From contig NZ_JAELTT010000031.1 in assembly GCF_016428975.1 (NCBI RefSeq), positions 1 through 48,153 of the forward strand: a stretch of 48,153 bases of DNA, written 5' to 3'. This DNA comes from Dyella sp. ASV21 (GTDB lineage Bacteria; Pseudomonadota; Gammaproteobacteria; Xanthomonadales; Rhodanobacteraceae). The notes under the pieces are model-generated. The model was not told the DNA's origin. It did no database searches and saw nothing but the letters and a program-made list of their open reading frames with translations. Below, one piece after another: positions 35,848-44,900 of this stretch. A program made the position numbers and the translations under genes. Position 1 is the first letter of the stretch. Every line of letters begins with the position of its first letter.

Positions 35848-37202
35848 TAAGCCAGTTCCGAGATGGTGAGGCGCGTCTTGCCGCTGCGGGTCAAGGGAAT
35901 GTCGTCCACAAAGTGGCAGGCCACTTCGATGGAGTCACCCAGCACCTTGCGGATCTCGCGATGGATCATCGCCAGCGAGTCATCGTTGAAGGCATCGCCG
36001 CGCACCAGCGAAACATCCAGGCGATCGAGCTGTCGCTGCACGACCTGGTACTGCCGCACGCCGGGCACCTCCTTGAGCAGGAAGGGGAAGAACATGCCCG
36101 GCAGAATGCGCCCGTCCGGCGTGCGGATGGCATCAAGCATGCGTCCTTCCACCTGGGTGATCAGGGGCAGGCCGCGACCGCAGGCACAGAGCTGCGGCGA
36201 GGCGGTAATAAGGTCGCCGGTGGCATAGCGGATGAATGGCATGCCGTAGTTGAACAGATCGGTGACTACCGCCTCGCCGGTGAGCGGTGCGAGGTGGGCA
36301 TCCGGCGGCTGCACGCGTTCCACCAGCAAGTGGTCCATGTTTACGTGCATGCCTTTGTGCTGGTCGCATTCACCCGCGATCATCATGAATTCGCGGCAGC
36401 CATAGGTATTGAAGGCGGGGCAGCCGAACGCCTTCTCGACGATCTCGCGCTGGAATTCGTGCATGGCCTCGCCGTTGACGATGAACGCCTTGGGCGAATG
36501 CACGCGCCGGCCGGTATCCAGCAGCCATTGCGCCAGCCGCAGCAGCGGGCTGAAATAGCCCGCCAGCACTTCCGGGCGGTAGCTATCGATGAGGTCGGCG
36601 TATTCGCTCATGTTCGCTTCCGTCATATGGAAGCTGTTGACGATGCGTCGGCCGAACGCGGCGTGGTACAGCTGGTCTTTCCAGCGACGCGCCAGCGTGG
36701 GATTGCCCAGGCCGCCGCCCCACATCACCAGGCTGCGACGTCCCGGCGGTGATCCCGCCCAGCCGTAGCCGCGAAACATCACCGCATTGCGGCGGTCGTT
36801 GCTCTCGCGGGTATAGCCAAAGCGCAGCGGCTCGCCGGTAGAGCCACTGGTGTTCTTGTAGAGCATGCGATCGCGCCACGACTGGGCTTTGAGATCGTCG
36901 CCCTGCGCGCGGATATCGGCCTTGGTGAGCATGGGCAGGCGGGCGTAGTCATCCCGGTTGCGGATATCGTCGGGCGTGATGCCCAGCGCCTTCCATTGCC
37001 GCTGGTAGTAGGGCACCTCGCGGTAGCAGTGCTCCAGCAGGCGCTTCAGGCGCTCCCATTGCAATGATTCCAGTTGGTTCGGCGACAGCCATTGGTTGTG
37101 CTCGTACTCGGCCAGCCACGCCAGCGTGCCGCGACGGCGGATGCCGCTTTCGTAAACGGGAAAGAGCACGCGTCGAAAGGCCTTTTCATAGAAGCTGTTC
37201 AT
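35847..37202 (-). CDS. CapK/PaaK-like adenylate-forming enzyme
   Basis: 451 residues resembling phenylacetate-CoA ligase and capsular CapK proteins. The PaaK-type signature is clear: YKNTSGSTGEPLRFGYT near residue 114 (ATP-binding P-loop), FNTYGCREFMMIAGECDQHKGMHVN (mid motif), and TGEAVVTDLFNYGMPFIRYATGDLI with a Cys pair in LCACGRG. The C-terminal motif is DDIPLTRSGKTRLTIS; its lysine is at the position of the A10 adenylation lysine. Adenylate-forming enzymes activate carboxylic acids for CoA or carrier thioesters. In EPS and capsule loci, CapK-like proteins are of uncertain function; here it may activate an acyl group for the polymer or for the NRPS. It ends before GTG of the next GT4 with 1-bp overlap. 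Confidence 0.85.
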   Translation of the reverse strand: MNSFYEKAFRRVLFPVYESGIRRRGTLAWLAEYEHNQWLSPNQLESLQWERLKRLLEHCYREVPYYQRQWKALGITPDDIRNRDDYARLPMLTKADIRAQGDDLKAQSWRDRMLYKNTSGSTGEPLRFGYTRESNDRRNAVMFRGYGWAGSPPGRRSLVMWGGGLGNPTLARRWKDQLYHAAFGRRIVNSFHMTEANMSEYADLIDSYRPEVLAGYFSPLLRLAQWLLDTGRRVHSPKAFIVNGEAMHEFQREIVEKAFGCPAFNTYGCREFMMIAGECDQHKGMHVNMDHLLVERVQPPDAHLAPLTGEAVVTDLFNYGMPFIRYATGDLITASPQLCACGRGLPLITQVEGRMLDAIRTPDGRILPGMFFPFLLKEVPGVRQYQVVQRQLDRLDVSLVRGDAFNDDSLAMIHREIRKVLGDSIEVACHFVDDIPLTRSGKTRLTISELA

Positions 37203-37293
37203 GGTGCATGTATCCCTGTCGATGCGCCGGGCTCCAAGAGGACGGCTACTGCCACATGCGAAACACCGTGCGGGTAGGCAAGGCAGCGCGTTG

Positions 37294-38559
37294 TCATCCT
37301 GCGGTCCTCAGCAGAATGGCGACCAGCACGTACAGCCCCGCAATGCTGCCCATGGCGGCGGGTACCCAGCGCCACCAGTTGCGGGTGATGCGGTAGTTGG
37401 CCATGCCGGGCATGCGCTTGCGCGCGCCGACGAAGTAGCCCACCGCAATGGCGAGGATCAGGTAGAGCACGATCATGTAGCTGCGGCTGAGGAAGAACGC
37501 CGTGGTAAACATGCCGCACAGCGCGATGAACAGGGTGAGCGCGAGCGGGCGCTCGATCTGCCATTGCGCGGCGTCCTCCGGGAACTGGGCCACATCGGGC
37601 TTGTAGCGCAGTACCAGCCACATCATCCAGAAGCTGTACCCCACGAATGCCAGCCATAACACGTAGCCGGCAAAGCCGGCCTCGGCCAGCACCAGTACGA
37701 AGGAGTTGTGTGCGGTCAGGTCGTTGTATTCGGTGAAGTTGCCCGCGCCCACGCCGAACAGGGGATGCGACATGAACATGTGCAGGCCGGAGTACCAGGC
37801 ATCGACGCGGCCATTGGCCGATTCCTCGCCGGCATCCAGATCCTGCATGCGCGAGGAAAGCAGCTTCATCACGGTCAGCCCGACCACGCCGAGCACGGCG
37901 GCGAGCATGGCCCCGCGGCGGTACCAGACATACACGCCGGCCATCACCAGCACGGCCAGCATGGCGCCGCGCGAATCGGTGAGGCGGATGCCATACAGCA
38001 GCAACAGGGTGCCGGCATACCAGAACAGCTTGCCGAGCGCGCCGCTCTTGCGACCCAGGTAGATCGCCATCGGCACGGAGGCGACGAACAGCAGGCCGAG
38101 ATCATTGGGGTCGTTGAAAATGCCTACGTATTGGATGCGACCGTCCTCGCCTACGGGTATGCCCGTCCAGCCGACGCCGCTGTTGCTCTGGTCCACGCCA
38201 TGCATGGCCAGTACGAACGAGCACAGCACGATCACCGCCATGCTGATTTCCACGCGGCGCTTTTGCGTGCACGCGGCGGCGAGGATGAAAAAGGAGATGA
38301 CGGTGGGGCCGAACTTGGCCGCCTGGTCCAGCATGCCGCCGGTCCAGCCGTTGGTGGCTTGCGAGATCATCAGCACCAGCATGAAGACTGGCAATATCGC
38401 GAACTGCGGCGCGGCGAAGGTCCTTTCCTTGGAACCCAGCCAGCACAGGAATGCCAGTATCAACACCACCGGCAACACCGGCACGCCGATCAGCGCCGGC
38501 ATATAGTCCTGCGGGCGCACGATGGTGAGCACCAGGTACAGCAGGATCAGTGGGAACAT
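37294..38559 (-). CDS. O-antigen ligase/polymerase family protein (Wzy_C/WaaL-like)
   Basis: 421 residues with about 10-12 transmembrane helices (LILLYLVLTIV, LPVVLILAFLCWL, VISFFILAAACT, and more). The large periplasmic loop includes SSRMQDLDAGEESANGR and GLHMFMSHPLFGVGAGNFTEYNDLTAHNSFVLVLAEAGF, in which GAGNF-H-N-S-E is the family's hallmark. As the only polymerase-like protein in the locus it is the likely Wzy partner of the flippase at 26315-27841. Its start overlaps the deacetylase stop by 13 bp. The 91 bp after it, before the CapK-like ATG, contain nothing recognisable beyond a weak CAGGGA site. Confidence 0.9.
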   Translation of the reverse strand: MFPLILLYLVLTIVRPQDYMPALIGVPVLPVVLILAFLCWLGSKERTFAAPQFAILPVFMLVLMISQATNGWTGGMLDQAAKFGPTVISFFILAAACTQKRRVEISMAVIVLCSFVLAMHGVDQSNSGVGWTGIPVGEDGRIQYVGIFNDPNDLGLLFVASVPMAIYLGRKSGALGKLFWYAGTLLLLYGIRLTDSRGAMLAVLVMAGVYVWYRRGAMLAAVLGVVGLTVMKLLSSRMQDLDAGEESANGRVDAWYSGLHMFMSHPLFGVGAGNFTEYNDLTAHNSFVLVLAEAGFAGYVLWLAFVGYSFWMMWLVLRYKPDVAQFPEDAAQWQIERPLALTLFIALCGMFTTAFFLSRSYMIVLYLILAIAVGYFVGARKRMPGMANYRITRNWWRWVPAAMGSIAGLYVLVAILLRTAG

Positions 38560-39656
38560 GCTTCACCCCTGATCGCAAGCTCGGTGTGGCTGCCGCTGGG
38601 GTAGCTCATCAGGCTGGGCATGGCCAGCATGGCGGCGAACCAGCCGGTACCCATATTGCGTTCCACCGCCAGACGGTAGAGCGCATAGCGGTTGATGTGG
38701 GGTTGCGGGTTGGTACCGCTGATATAGCAGCAGGCCAGTTCGAACCCGGCACCGCGCGTGGTCTCGATGACCCGTTGATCGAACGCGCGGGCCCCGCCCA
38801 CCGGATAGGACATGTGCCGCATGCTCGGGCCGAGTTCACGATCCAGCGTCTCGCGCGAATGACGCACTTCGTAGTCGAGTTCTTCCTGTGGCAATTTGGA
38901 AAGCATGCGGTGGTGTACGCCGTGCGAGCCGAACTCATAGCCGGCCGCGTGCATCTCGCGGATCTGGTCCCAGGTCATCGGCAGGCAATCCGGCGGAGCG
39001 GTATCGCTGGGCATCGACCACAGTTGCTCCAGCCGGCGGGTCATGGCCGATTGCTCCAGGGCGTCGATCTCCTTCATGCAATCGAGCACGATGGCCGCCA
39101 GCACGCGACGTTCGGCGCGCGTGGGCGGAATGGCTATGTCCAGGTTGATCTCAGGCAACACCAGCCGCTCGGCGGTGCTGAGCAGGATCATGTGCACCAG
39201 CCAGTCGTAGGCAAACGGCCGGCCGCTGTCGATATGCCCGGTGGAGACAAAAAACGTGGCGGGTACGCCCAGCTCGCGCAGGATGGGAAAGGCCACCTGG
39301 TAGTTGTCGTAGTAGCCGTCGTCGAAGGTGACCACCACGGCGTCGGCCGGCAACTCCTTGCCTGCATTCAGCGCGGCGGCGACCTCGCTCAGGTGCATGG
39401 GGCGGTAGTGCTGCTTGATGAAGCGCATCTGCTCGCGGAAGCCTTGCGGCGATGCGCTGATCAATTCCATGTCGAATTCGTAGGTATCCGGGTCGGGCAG
39501 CGGCGTAATGCGGTGATACGCCAGGATGCGCAGATCCTTGCGCAGCCAGGAACGCAGGCGCTGCACGGAGCCGAGCAGGCCGGTGCTGTGGCACAGCTCG
39601 CCAAGCTGCCCTCGAAGTCCGGCCGGGCGGCCGCTATCGCGTACCTGCGTCACCAT
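38547..39656 (-). CDS. Polysaccharide deacetylase (NodB homology), long form
   Basis: 369 residues from ATG 39656 (MVTQVRDSGRPAG); the upstream frame is antisense to or inside the GT2 and not coding. The family core: LRILAYHRI, VVVTFDDGYYDN with TFDDG at 110-114, PATFFVSTGHIDSG, and GYEFGSHGVHHRMLSKL. MSYPVGG takes the place of the Pro-Gly loop. This longer form, with a large insertion between TFDDG and the HxxxH region (DIAIPPTRAERRVLAAIV), resembles deacetylases of exosortase-linked and capsule loci. No signal peptide. It overlaps the GT2 gene by 7 bp and the Wzy-like gene by 13 bp. Confidence 0.87.
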   Translation of the reverse strand: MVTQVRDSGRPAGLRGQLGELCHSTGLLGSVQRLRSWLRKDLRILAYHRITPLPDPDTYEFDMELISASPQGFREQMRFIKQHYRPMHLSEVAAALNAGKELPADAVVVTFDDGYYDNYQVAFPILRELGVPATFFVSTGHIDSGRPFAYDWLVHMILLSTAERLVLPEINLDIAIPPTRAERRVLAAIVLDCMKEIDALEQSAMTRRLEQLWSMPSDTAPPDCLPMTWDQIREMHAAGYEFGSHGVHHRMLSKLPQEELDYEVRHSRETLDRELGPSMRHMSYPVGGARAFDQRVIETTRGAGFELACCYISGTNPQPHINRYALYRLAVERNMGTGWFAAMLAMPSLMSYPSGSHTELAIRGEACSH

Positions 39657-40777
39657 AGGTGCAGTCCTTTGTTGCGCGCGAAAGTCACCACGGCTTGCGC
39701 GGCGAACAGGTTGAGATAGAAGAACGCCGTCGCCAGGCGTACCGGCAGCCAGCGTGCAGTGACGCTTTGCAGGCGGCCGATCAGCACCAGCAGCGCGGCC
39801 ACCAGCAGGGCGGCCAGTGCCAGCGCACACGGCAGGTAGCGGCCGGCCAGGCAAGCGGAGGTGACGGCGACGCCAAGCAAAAGCCATGGCGCGAGCAGGC
39901 GCAGCAGTTTGTGGCTCACGAATCGGAACCAGGCCGGGTTGCGCCAGGGAAGCAGCAACCAGGGTGCCAACTGGATCAACTGGCAGTTGCCGGCCAGCGT
40001 GCGGATCTTGCGACGGCGCTCCTCCTGCGGTGCCTGCGATGCGCGATCCCAGGCGATGGCTTCGGGTTCGAACACCACGCGGGAACCGTCGGCCACCACG
40101 CGCATCGGTACCAGTACGTCGTCCAGCACGGTGCCGTCGGGCAGCGGGCGATACAGCGATCGACGCATGGCATACAGCGCGCCACTGACGCCGATGGTGG
40201 AACCGGAGCGGCTTTCCGCGTGGCGGATCAACTTTTCGTAGCGCCAGTAGGCATCCACCCCCTGGGCGAAGCCGGAGTCAGGGTCCGATAGCATCAGCTC
40301 GCCGCTGACCGCACCCACGCCAGGATCGGCGAGGTTGGCTACCAAGGCGCGCAGGGCGCCCGGCGCCAGCTTTTGACGCACGTCGGTGAGCAGCAATACT
40401 TCGCCGCGTGCTTGCTCTACGGCACTGTTGAGGCAGGCGGCCTTGCCGCGGCGCTCGGAGAACGCCAGCACGCGTACGCGTGCATCGCCAAACGCGTGCG
40501 CGAGTCGGGCGGTGTCGTCCCGGCAGCCGTCGCAGGCGATCACGATGTCGATGGCATCGCGCGGATAGTCGAGCGCGCCGAGGTTCGCCAGCTTGGCCTC
40601 GATAAGGGCACCGCCGTTGTAGACGGCCATTACCACGGTCACGCTGGGCGTGATCGATTGCGTATGCACCGGCCGCGGGAACCATCGCGCTTGGAGCCAC
40701 ATGCACGCTGGATAGCCCACGAAGATGTGGACCAGGAGCAGGCCGCAGACCCAGAAAATCACATAGGCGGCGGTCAT
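39650..40777 (-). CDS. GT2-family glycosyltransferase, copy 1 (membrane-anchored)
   Basis: 375 residues. The layout is a membrane helix at the N-terminus (VIFWVCGLLLVHIFVGYP), a GT-A catalytic domain (TVVMAVYNGGALIEAKLANL; ACDGCRDDTARLA; GKAACLNSAVEQARGEVLLLTDVRQ with the DxD-like TDVR; GVAL-type TIGVSGALYAM; VLDDVLVPMR, the ED motif), and RRRKIRTLAGN as the QxxRW-like motif. Several C-terminal helices follow. This is the processive or single-addition GT2 type with several C-terminal helices, as in polysaccharide synthases. It is about the same length and order as copy 2, which precedes it with a 4-bp overlap. Confidence 0.9.
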   Translation of the reverse strand: MTAAYVIFWVCGLLLVHIFVGYPACMWLQARWFPRPVHTQSITPSVTVVMAVYNGGALIEAKLANLGALDYPRDAIDIVIACDGCRDDTARLAHAFGDARVRVLAFSERRGKAACLNSAVEQARGEVLLLTDVRQKLAPGALRALVANLADPGVGAVSGELMLSDPDSGFAQGVDAYWRYEKLIRHAESRSGSTIGVSGALYAMRRSLYRPLPDGTVLDDVLVPMRVVADGSRVVFEPEAIAWDRASQAPQEERRRKIRTLAGNCQLIQLAPWLLLPWRNPAWFRFVSHKLLRLLAPWLLLGVAVTSACLAGRYLPCALALAALLVAALLVLIGRLQSVTARWLPVRLATAFFYLNLFAAQAVVTFARNKGLHLW

Positions 40778-41901
40778 GGCCCCACCTCACGGCGACGCGC
40801 GAACGTTACCAGCGCCTGCGCCGAGGACAGATTGAGATAGAAGAACGTTGCGGCCAGTCGTACCGGCAACCAGCGCGTGAGTGCCGGTGAGAGCCGTCCG
40901 GCCGCCACCAGGCAGGCGCCCGCCACCAGCAGGGCGACGGTGGCGGTACACAGTACATGGCGCCGGGCCAGCAGCAGCGAAGCCAGCGCCATGCCTAGCA
41001 GCAGCCACGGTGTGGCCAGTCGAAGCAGCTTGTGGCTGACAAAGCGCAGCCATACGGGATTGTTCTGCGGCGACAACAGCCAGGGTGCCAGCCGGGACAG
41101 TTGATAGTGACCGGCAGCGTAGTAGACGCGACGCGGGCGGTCTTCCTCCGCGCGCTGCTCCAGGCGGTCCCACGCGAGCGCGCGTGGCTCGAAGATCACC
41201 CGACGGCCGCTGGCGGTGATGCGCAGGGGGATGAGCACGTCCTCCAGCATGGTGCCGGGCGGCAGCGGTTCGAACTGTAGCCGCCGCATGGCATAGAGCG
41301 CGCTGCTCACGCTGACGGTGGAGCCGCTCTGGCTTTCGGCCAGGCGCAGCGCCTTCTCGTAGCGCCAATAGGTGGCGATGCCTTGGGCGAAGCCGGAGTG
41401 GTTGTCGGTGTAGAGCACTTCGCCGCTGGCGATACCTACTTGCGGATCGGCCAGGTTCGCCACCAGTTCGCGCAGGGCGATCGGCGCCAGCGTCTGGCGC
41501 ACATCGGTCATCAGCAGCACCTCGCCTTTGGCTGCCGCCACGGCGCTGTTGAGGCAGGCAGCCTTGCCTTGCGGCGTACCGAACTCCAGCACGCGCACAC
41601 GTGGGTCGTTGACCAGCTTGGCAAGGCGTGGCGTGCCGTCGCGGCAACCATCGCAGGCGACGATGATCTCGATGCGTTCGCGCGGATACGTGAGCGTGCC
41701 CAGGTTGGTGATCTTCTCTCGGATATGCAGCGCACCTTCGCGCACCACGATGATGGCGCTGACGGTGGGCGTGAGGTTCTGCTTGTCGATGCGCTGCGGC
41801 CGTAAGCGCGCCAGCATCCACACCCCCGCCGGATAGCCGACGAAGGTGTAGAGCAGGAGCCATCCGCTGGCCAGGAATGCGGCATAGACCAGTGAGCTCA
41901 T
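40774..41901 (-). CDS. GT2-family glycosyltransferase, copy 2 (diverged paralogue)
   Basis: 375 residues from ATG 41901, chosen because GGGGGAAG lies 5 bases upstream; an in-frame TTG at 41916 is less likely. It aligns with copy 1 throughout (FVGYPAGVWMLARLRPQ, ACDGCRDGTPRLA, GKAACLNSAVAAAKGEVLLMTDVRQ, GSTVSVSSALYAMRR, EDVLIPLRI, SHKLLRLATPWLLLGMAL), so the two arose by tandem duplication. The first donor-binding motif is altered: AVYNGG in copy 1 reads VVREGA here. The late motif RRKIRTLAGN is RRVYYAAGH. It may have a changed donor or reduced activity. It follows the NRPS by 30 bp. Confidence 0.87.
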   Translation of the reverse strand: MSSLVYAAFLASGWLLLYTFVGYPAGVWMLARLRPQRIDKQNLTPTVSAIIVVREGALHIREKITNLGTLTYPRERIEIIVACDGCRDGTPRLAKLVNDPRVRVLEFGTPQGKAACLNSAVAAAKGEVLLMTDVRQTLAPIALRELVANLADPQVGIASGEVLYTDNHSGFAQGIATYWRYEKALRLAESQSGSTVSVSSALYAMRRLQFEPLPPGTMLEDVLIPLRITASGRRVIFEPRALAWDRLEQRAEEDRPRRVYYAAGHYQLSRLAPWLLSPQNNPVWLRFVSHKLLRLATPWLLLGMALASLLLARRHVLCTATVALLVAGACLVAAGRLSPALTRWLPVRLAATFFYLNLSSAQALVTFARRREVGP

Positions 41902-41931
41902 ATCGGCTTCCCCCAAACCGATGGATTCATC

Positions 41932-44900
41932 TCAGCGTCGTCCAAACAGGCTGCGCAGGCGCTGGCCGAGCGGGGCCGGCCGGGGGCTGGCGGGCGCCGC
42001 TTCCGGCGCGGCCACCAACTCGGCCGCCAGCGTGGCGAGCGTGCCGTTGGCGATATCCAGCAAGTTGAGCCGCACGCCGGTTTCGCGTTGCACCCGCGTA
42101 GCCATCTCCACGGCGAGCAAGGAGTGACCACCGATATCGAAGAAGCTATCGCTGGTGCGCACCTGGCCGATATGCAGGAGATCCTTCCACAGAGCGGCAA
42201 GCAGCTGCTCGCCCGGCGTCTTGGGTTGCACCGCCAGCTCGGCCAGGTCATCGCCGTGCGCACCCGGCGGTGGCAGGGCCGCGACGTCCAGCGTGCCATC
42301 GGCCAGCAGCGGCAGTGCATCCAGCAATACGAGGTGCCTGGGCATGGCATGCGCGGCGAGCAGTTGGCTCAGTGCGGTGCGCAGTGCTTCGCGATCCAGG
42401 CGAGTGTCTGTGGCGGCTACCACATAGGCATCGATCTGGCTGGCACCGTCGGCGTGCGTACGCGCCACGGCGGCGACGTCGGCCACCCCAGGTTGCTGGC
42501 GCAGCAGTGCTTCGGTGCTGGCTGGATCGACTTCGCGACCGCCGACCTGCACGCGGCGATCGAAGCGACCCAGCGCCTGGAGCTGTCCATCGGCGAGCCA
42601 GCGGCCGCGATAGCCGGTGGGACGCAATGCGGGTGCATGCGCGGTAGCGACGTGGCGCGTGTCGCTGCTACTGGCACGCTGGCCAAACGGTGCATGGAGC
42701 GTGTCGCCCGCCAGATGGATTTCGCCGATGGCGCCGATGGGGCAAGGGCGTTGTTGGGCGTCGAGAATCCACGCGGTGGTCGAGGTCAGCGGCCGCCCGG
42801 CGTGTACGCCTTCGGCGGGGTGCTCGATGCGCCCGATGCTTGCCACGGCTGCGCTGCTGTCGGCGCCGAACAGGTTCCACAGGCCGGCGCTGCGTGCCGC
42901 CAGCTGAGTAGCCAGTTCGGGTGTCGGCGCGCCCGCCACGCATACGGCGCGCAGCCTGGCGTCGCCTTGCCAACCCGCTGCCAGCAAGGCGCGCCAAGTG
43001 GGGCCGGGAGCCAGCATCACACCGGTGGCGCTGGCGTTGATAAGGCTGAGCAAGGCGTCGCCATCGTCGGTCTGGTGGATGCCGGCGAGCACGAACTTGG
43101 CGCCGCTGCCCAGTGCAAGGAAACGTTCCACCACGGACAGGCCGGTGGTGCCTGGTGCCATGCCAAGCACACTATCCGCCGCGGTGACGCCGAGTTCGTC
43201 GCGCAGCCCCGCCACTTGCAGGGCGAGTGCGCGATGGCTGATGCCCATGCCGTGCGGCTGCGCGTTATCGCCAGGGAGATAGCTGACGATGGCGATGTCG
43301 TCCAGGGTGGCGCGCGAATCGGTATTGCGTTGTGCCGATGCGGCGAGCAGTTCGCTGGTATCGGTATCCAGCCACAGGGCCTTGGCATGCGGCCAGCGGA
43401 GTGTGCTTTCCAAGGACGCGGGGCCGATCAGGAAGCTGGCATCGGCGTCGTTGATGAGGTCGAGTAGGTGTGCGGCCGGGTCTTCCGGATCGAGCAGCAG
43501 CAGTGTGCCGCCCGCTTTCAAGGCGCCCAGCAGGGCGCTCAATCGGCCAATGCCGGCTTCGGCGCATACGCCCACCACGCTGCCGCGACCCACGCCGCGT
43601 TGGCGCAGGCAGTCGGCGACGCGGTTGCTGCGTGTCTCCAGTTCCTCGTAGGAAGTATTCCAGTTACCCACGGCCAGTGCCGGGGCCTTGGGTGCCGCAT
43701 CGACCTGGGCCTCGAACTGGCTCAGCACATCGGTGAGCGCCGGCTGGGAGGTCGCCGTGGCGTTCCATTGCTGTTGCTGGGCATGCTCGTCGGCGGTGAT
43801 CGCGTTGAGCGTGTCGATGGTTTGGCTGGGGTCGGCGATCACGCGCGCCATCAAGGTGAGGTAGCGGTCGCGCTGCAGTCGGGCCGTATCGGCTTGCAGA
43901 ATATCGGCGTTGTAGGTGACGCCGCCCAGCAGGCCCTTGTTGTTCTCCAGGAACCATAGGCCGAGATCCTCGGTGGCGCCGCTCTGGAACAGCAGGATTT
44001 GATCGTGTTCCAGGCCACCCCAGTCCACCACGCGTTGGCGTGCATCCTGGAACGAGAACAGGGCCTGATACAGCACCGCACCGTGGCCGTGGCCGGTGCG
44101 CAGCTCGCGCTGCAGGAACTCCAGCGGCACGTCGGGGTGGCCGAAGCTCTCGATGGCGGCGTTCTTTACCAACCGCACGAAATCGATGAAGCGCAGCGAG
44201 GGGTCCACCGTCACATGCAGCGGCAGCAGGTTATTGAAATAGCCCATGACCATTTCGACTTCGGTCTGGTTGCGCGCGCGTACCGGCGTGCCCACCACCA
44301 GGTGACGCTGGCCGGCCATGCCGCTGAGCAGCACGTAGTAGAGCGCGAGCAAGGCCATGTTGAGCGTGGCATCGGCCTGCTTGGCAACCTGGTGCATCGC
44401 GTCGGTTTTATCCTTGGGTACACGGATCCATTCGGTGCGGCCCACGCCCGACATGCCGGGGCGGCGCGGGTGGTCGGTCGGCAGTGCGTGCGTTTCCTGC
44501 GCCTTGGCCAGGCGTTCGCGCCAGTAGTCGAGCTGCGCCTTGAACGGCTCGCTCTCCAGCCACTGCGCGTGCCAGGTTGCAAAATCACCGTAGCTCACGG
44601 GCAGTTCCGCCAACGGCGAGGGACGCCCTTCGGCAAAGGCTTTGTAGAGTTGCGACAACTCCGCGTAGAGGATGTCGAACGACCAGCCGTCCCAGATGAT
44701 GTGGTGCGGCATGAAGAAGAATACGTGCTCGTCGGGCGCGAGCTTGAACATGCGCGCGCTGAAGAGGGGGGCACGGGTGAGATCGAACGGCGTATCGGTG
44801 AGTGTCTGCAAGCGCTGCATGAGCACGCTCTCGCGTTCGCTCTCGGCCAGCGCGGAGAGATCCTCCGCCGGGAACAAGGTCAGCGCCACGTCATCCACCA

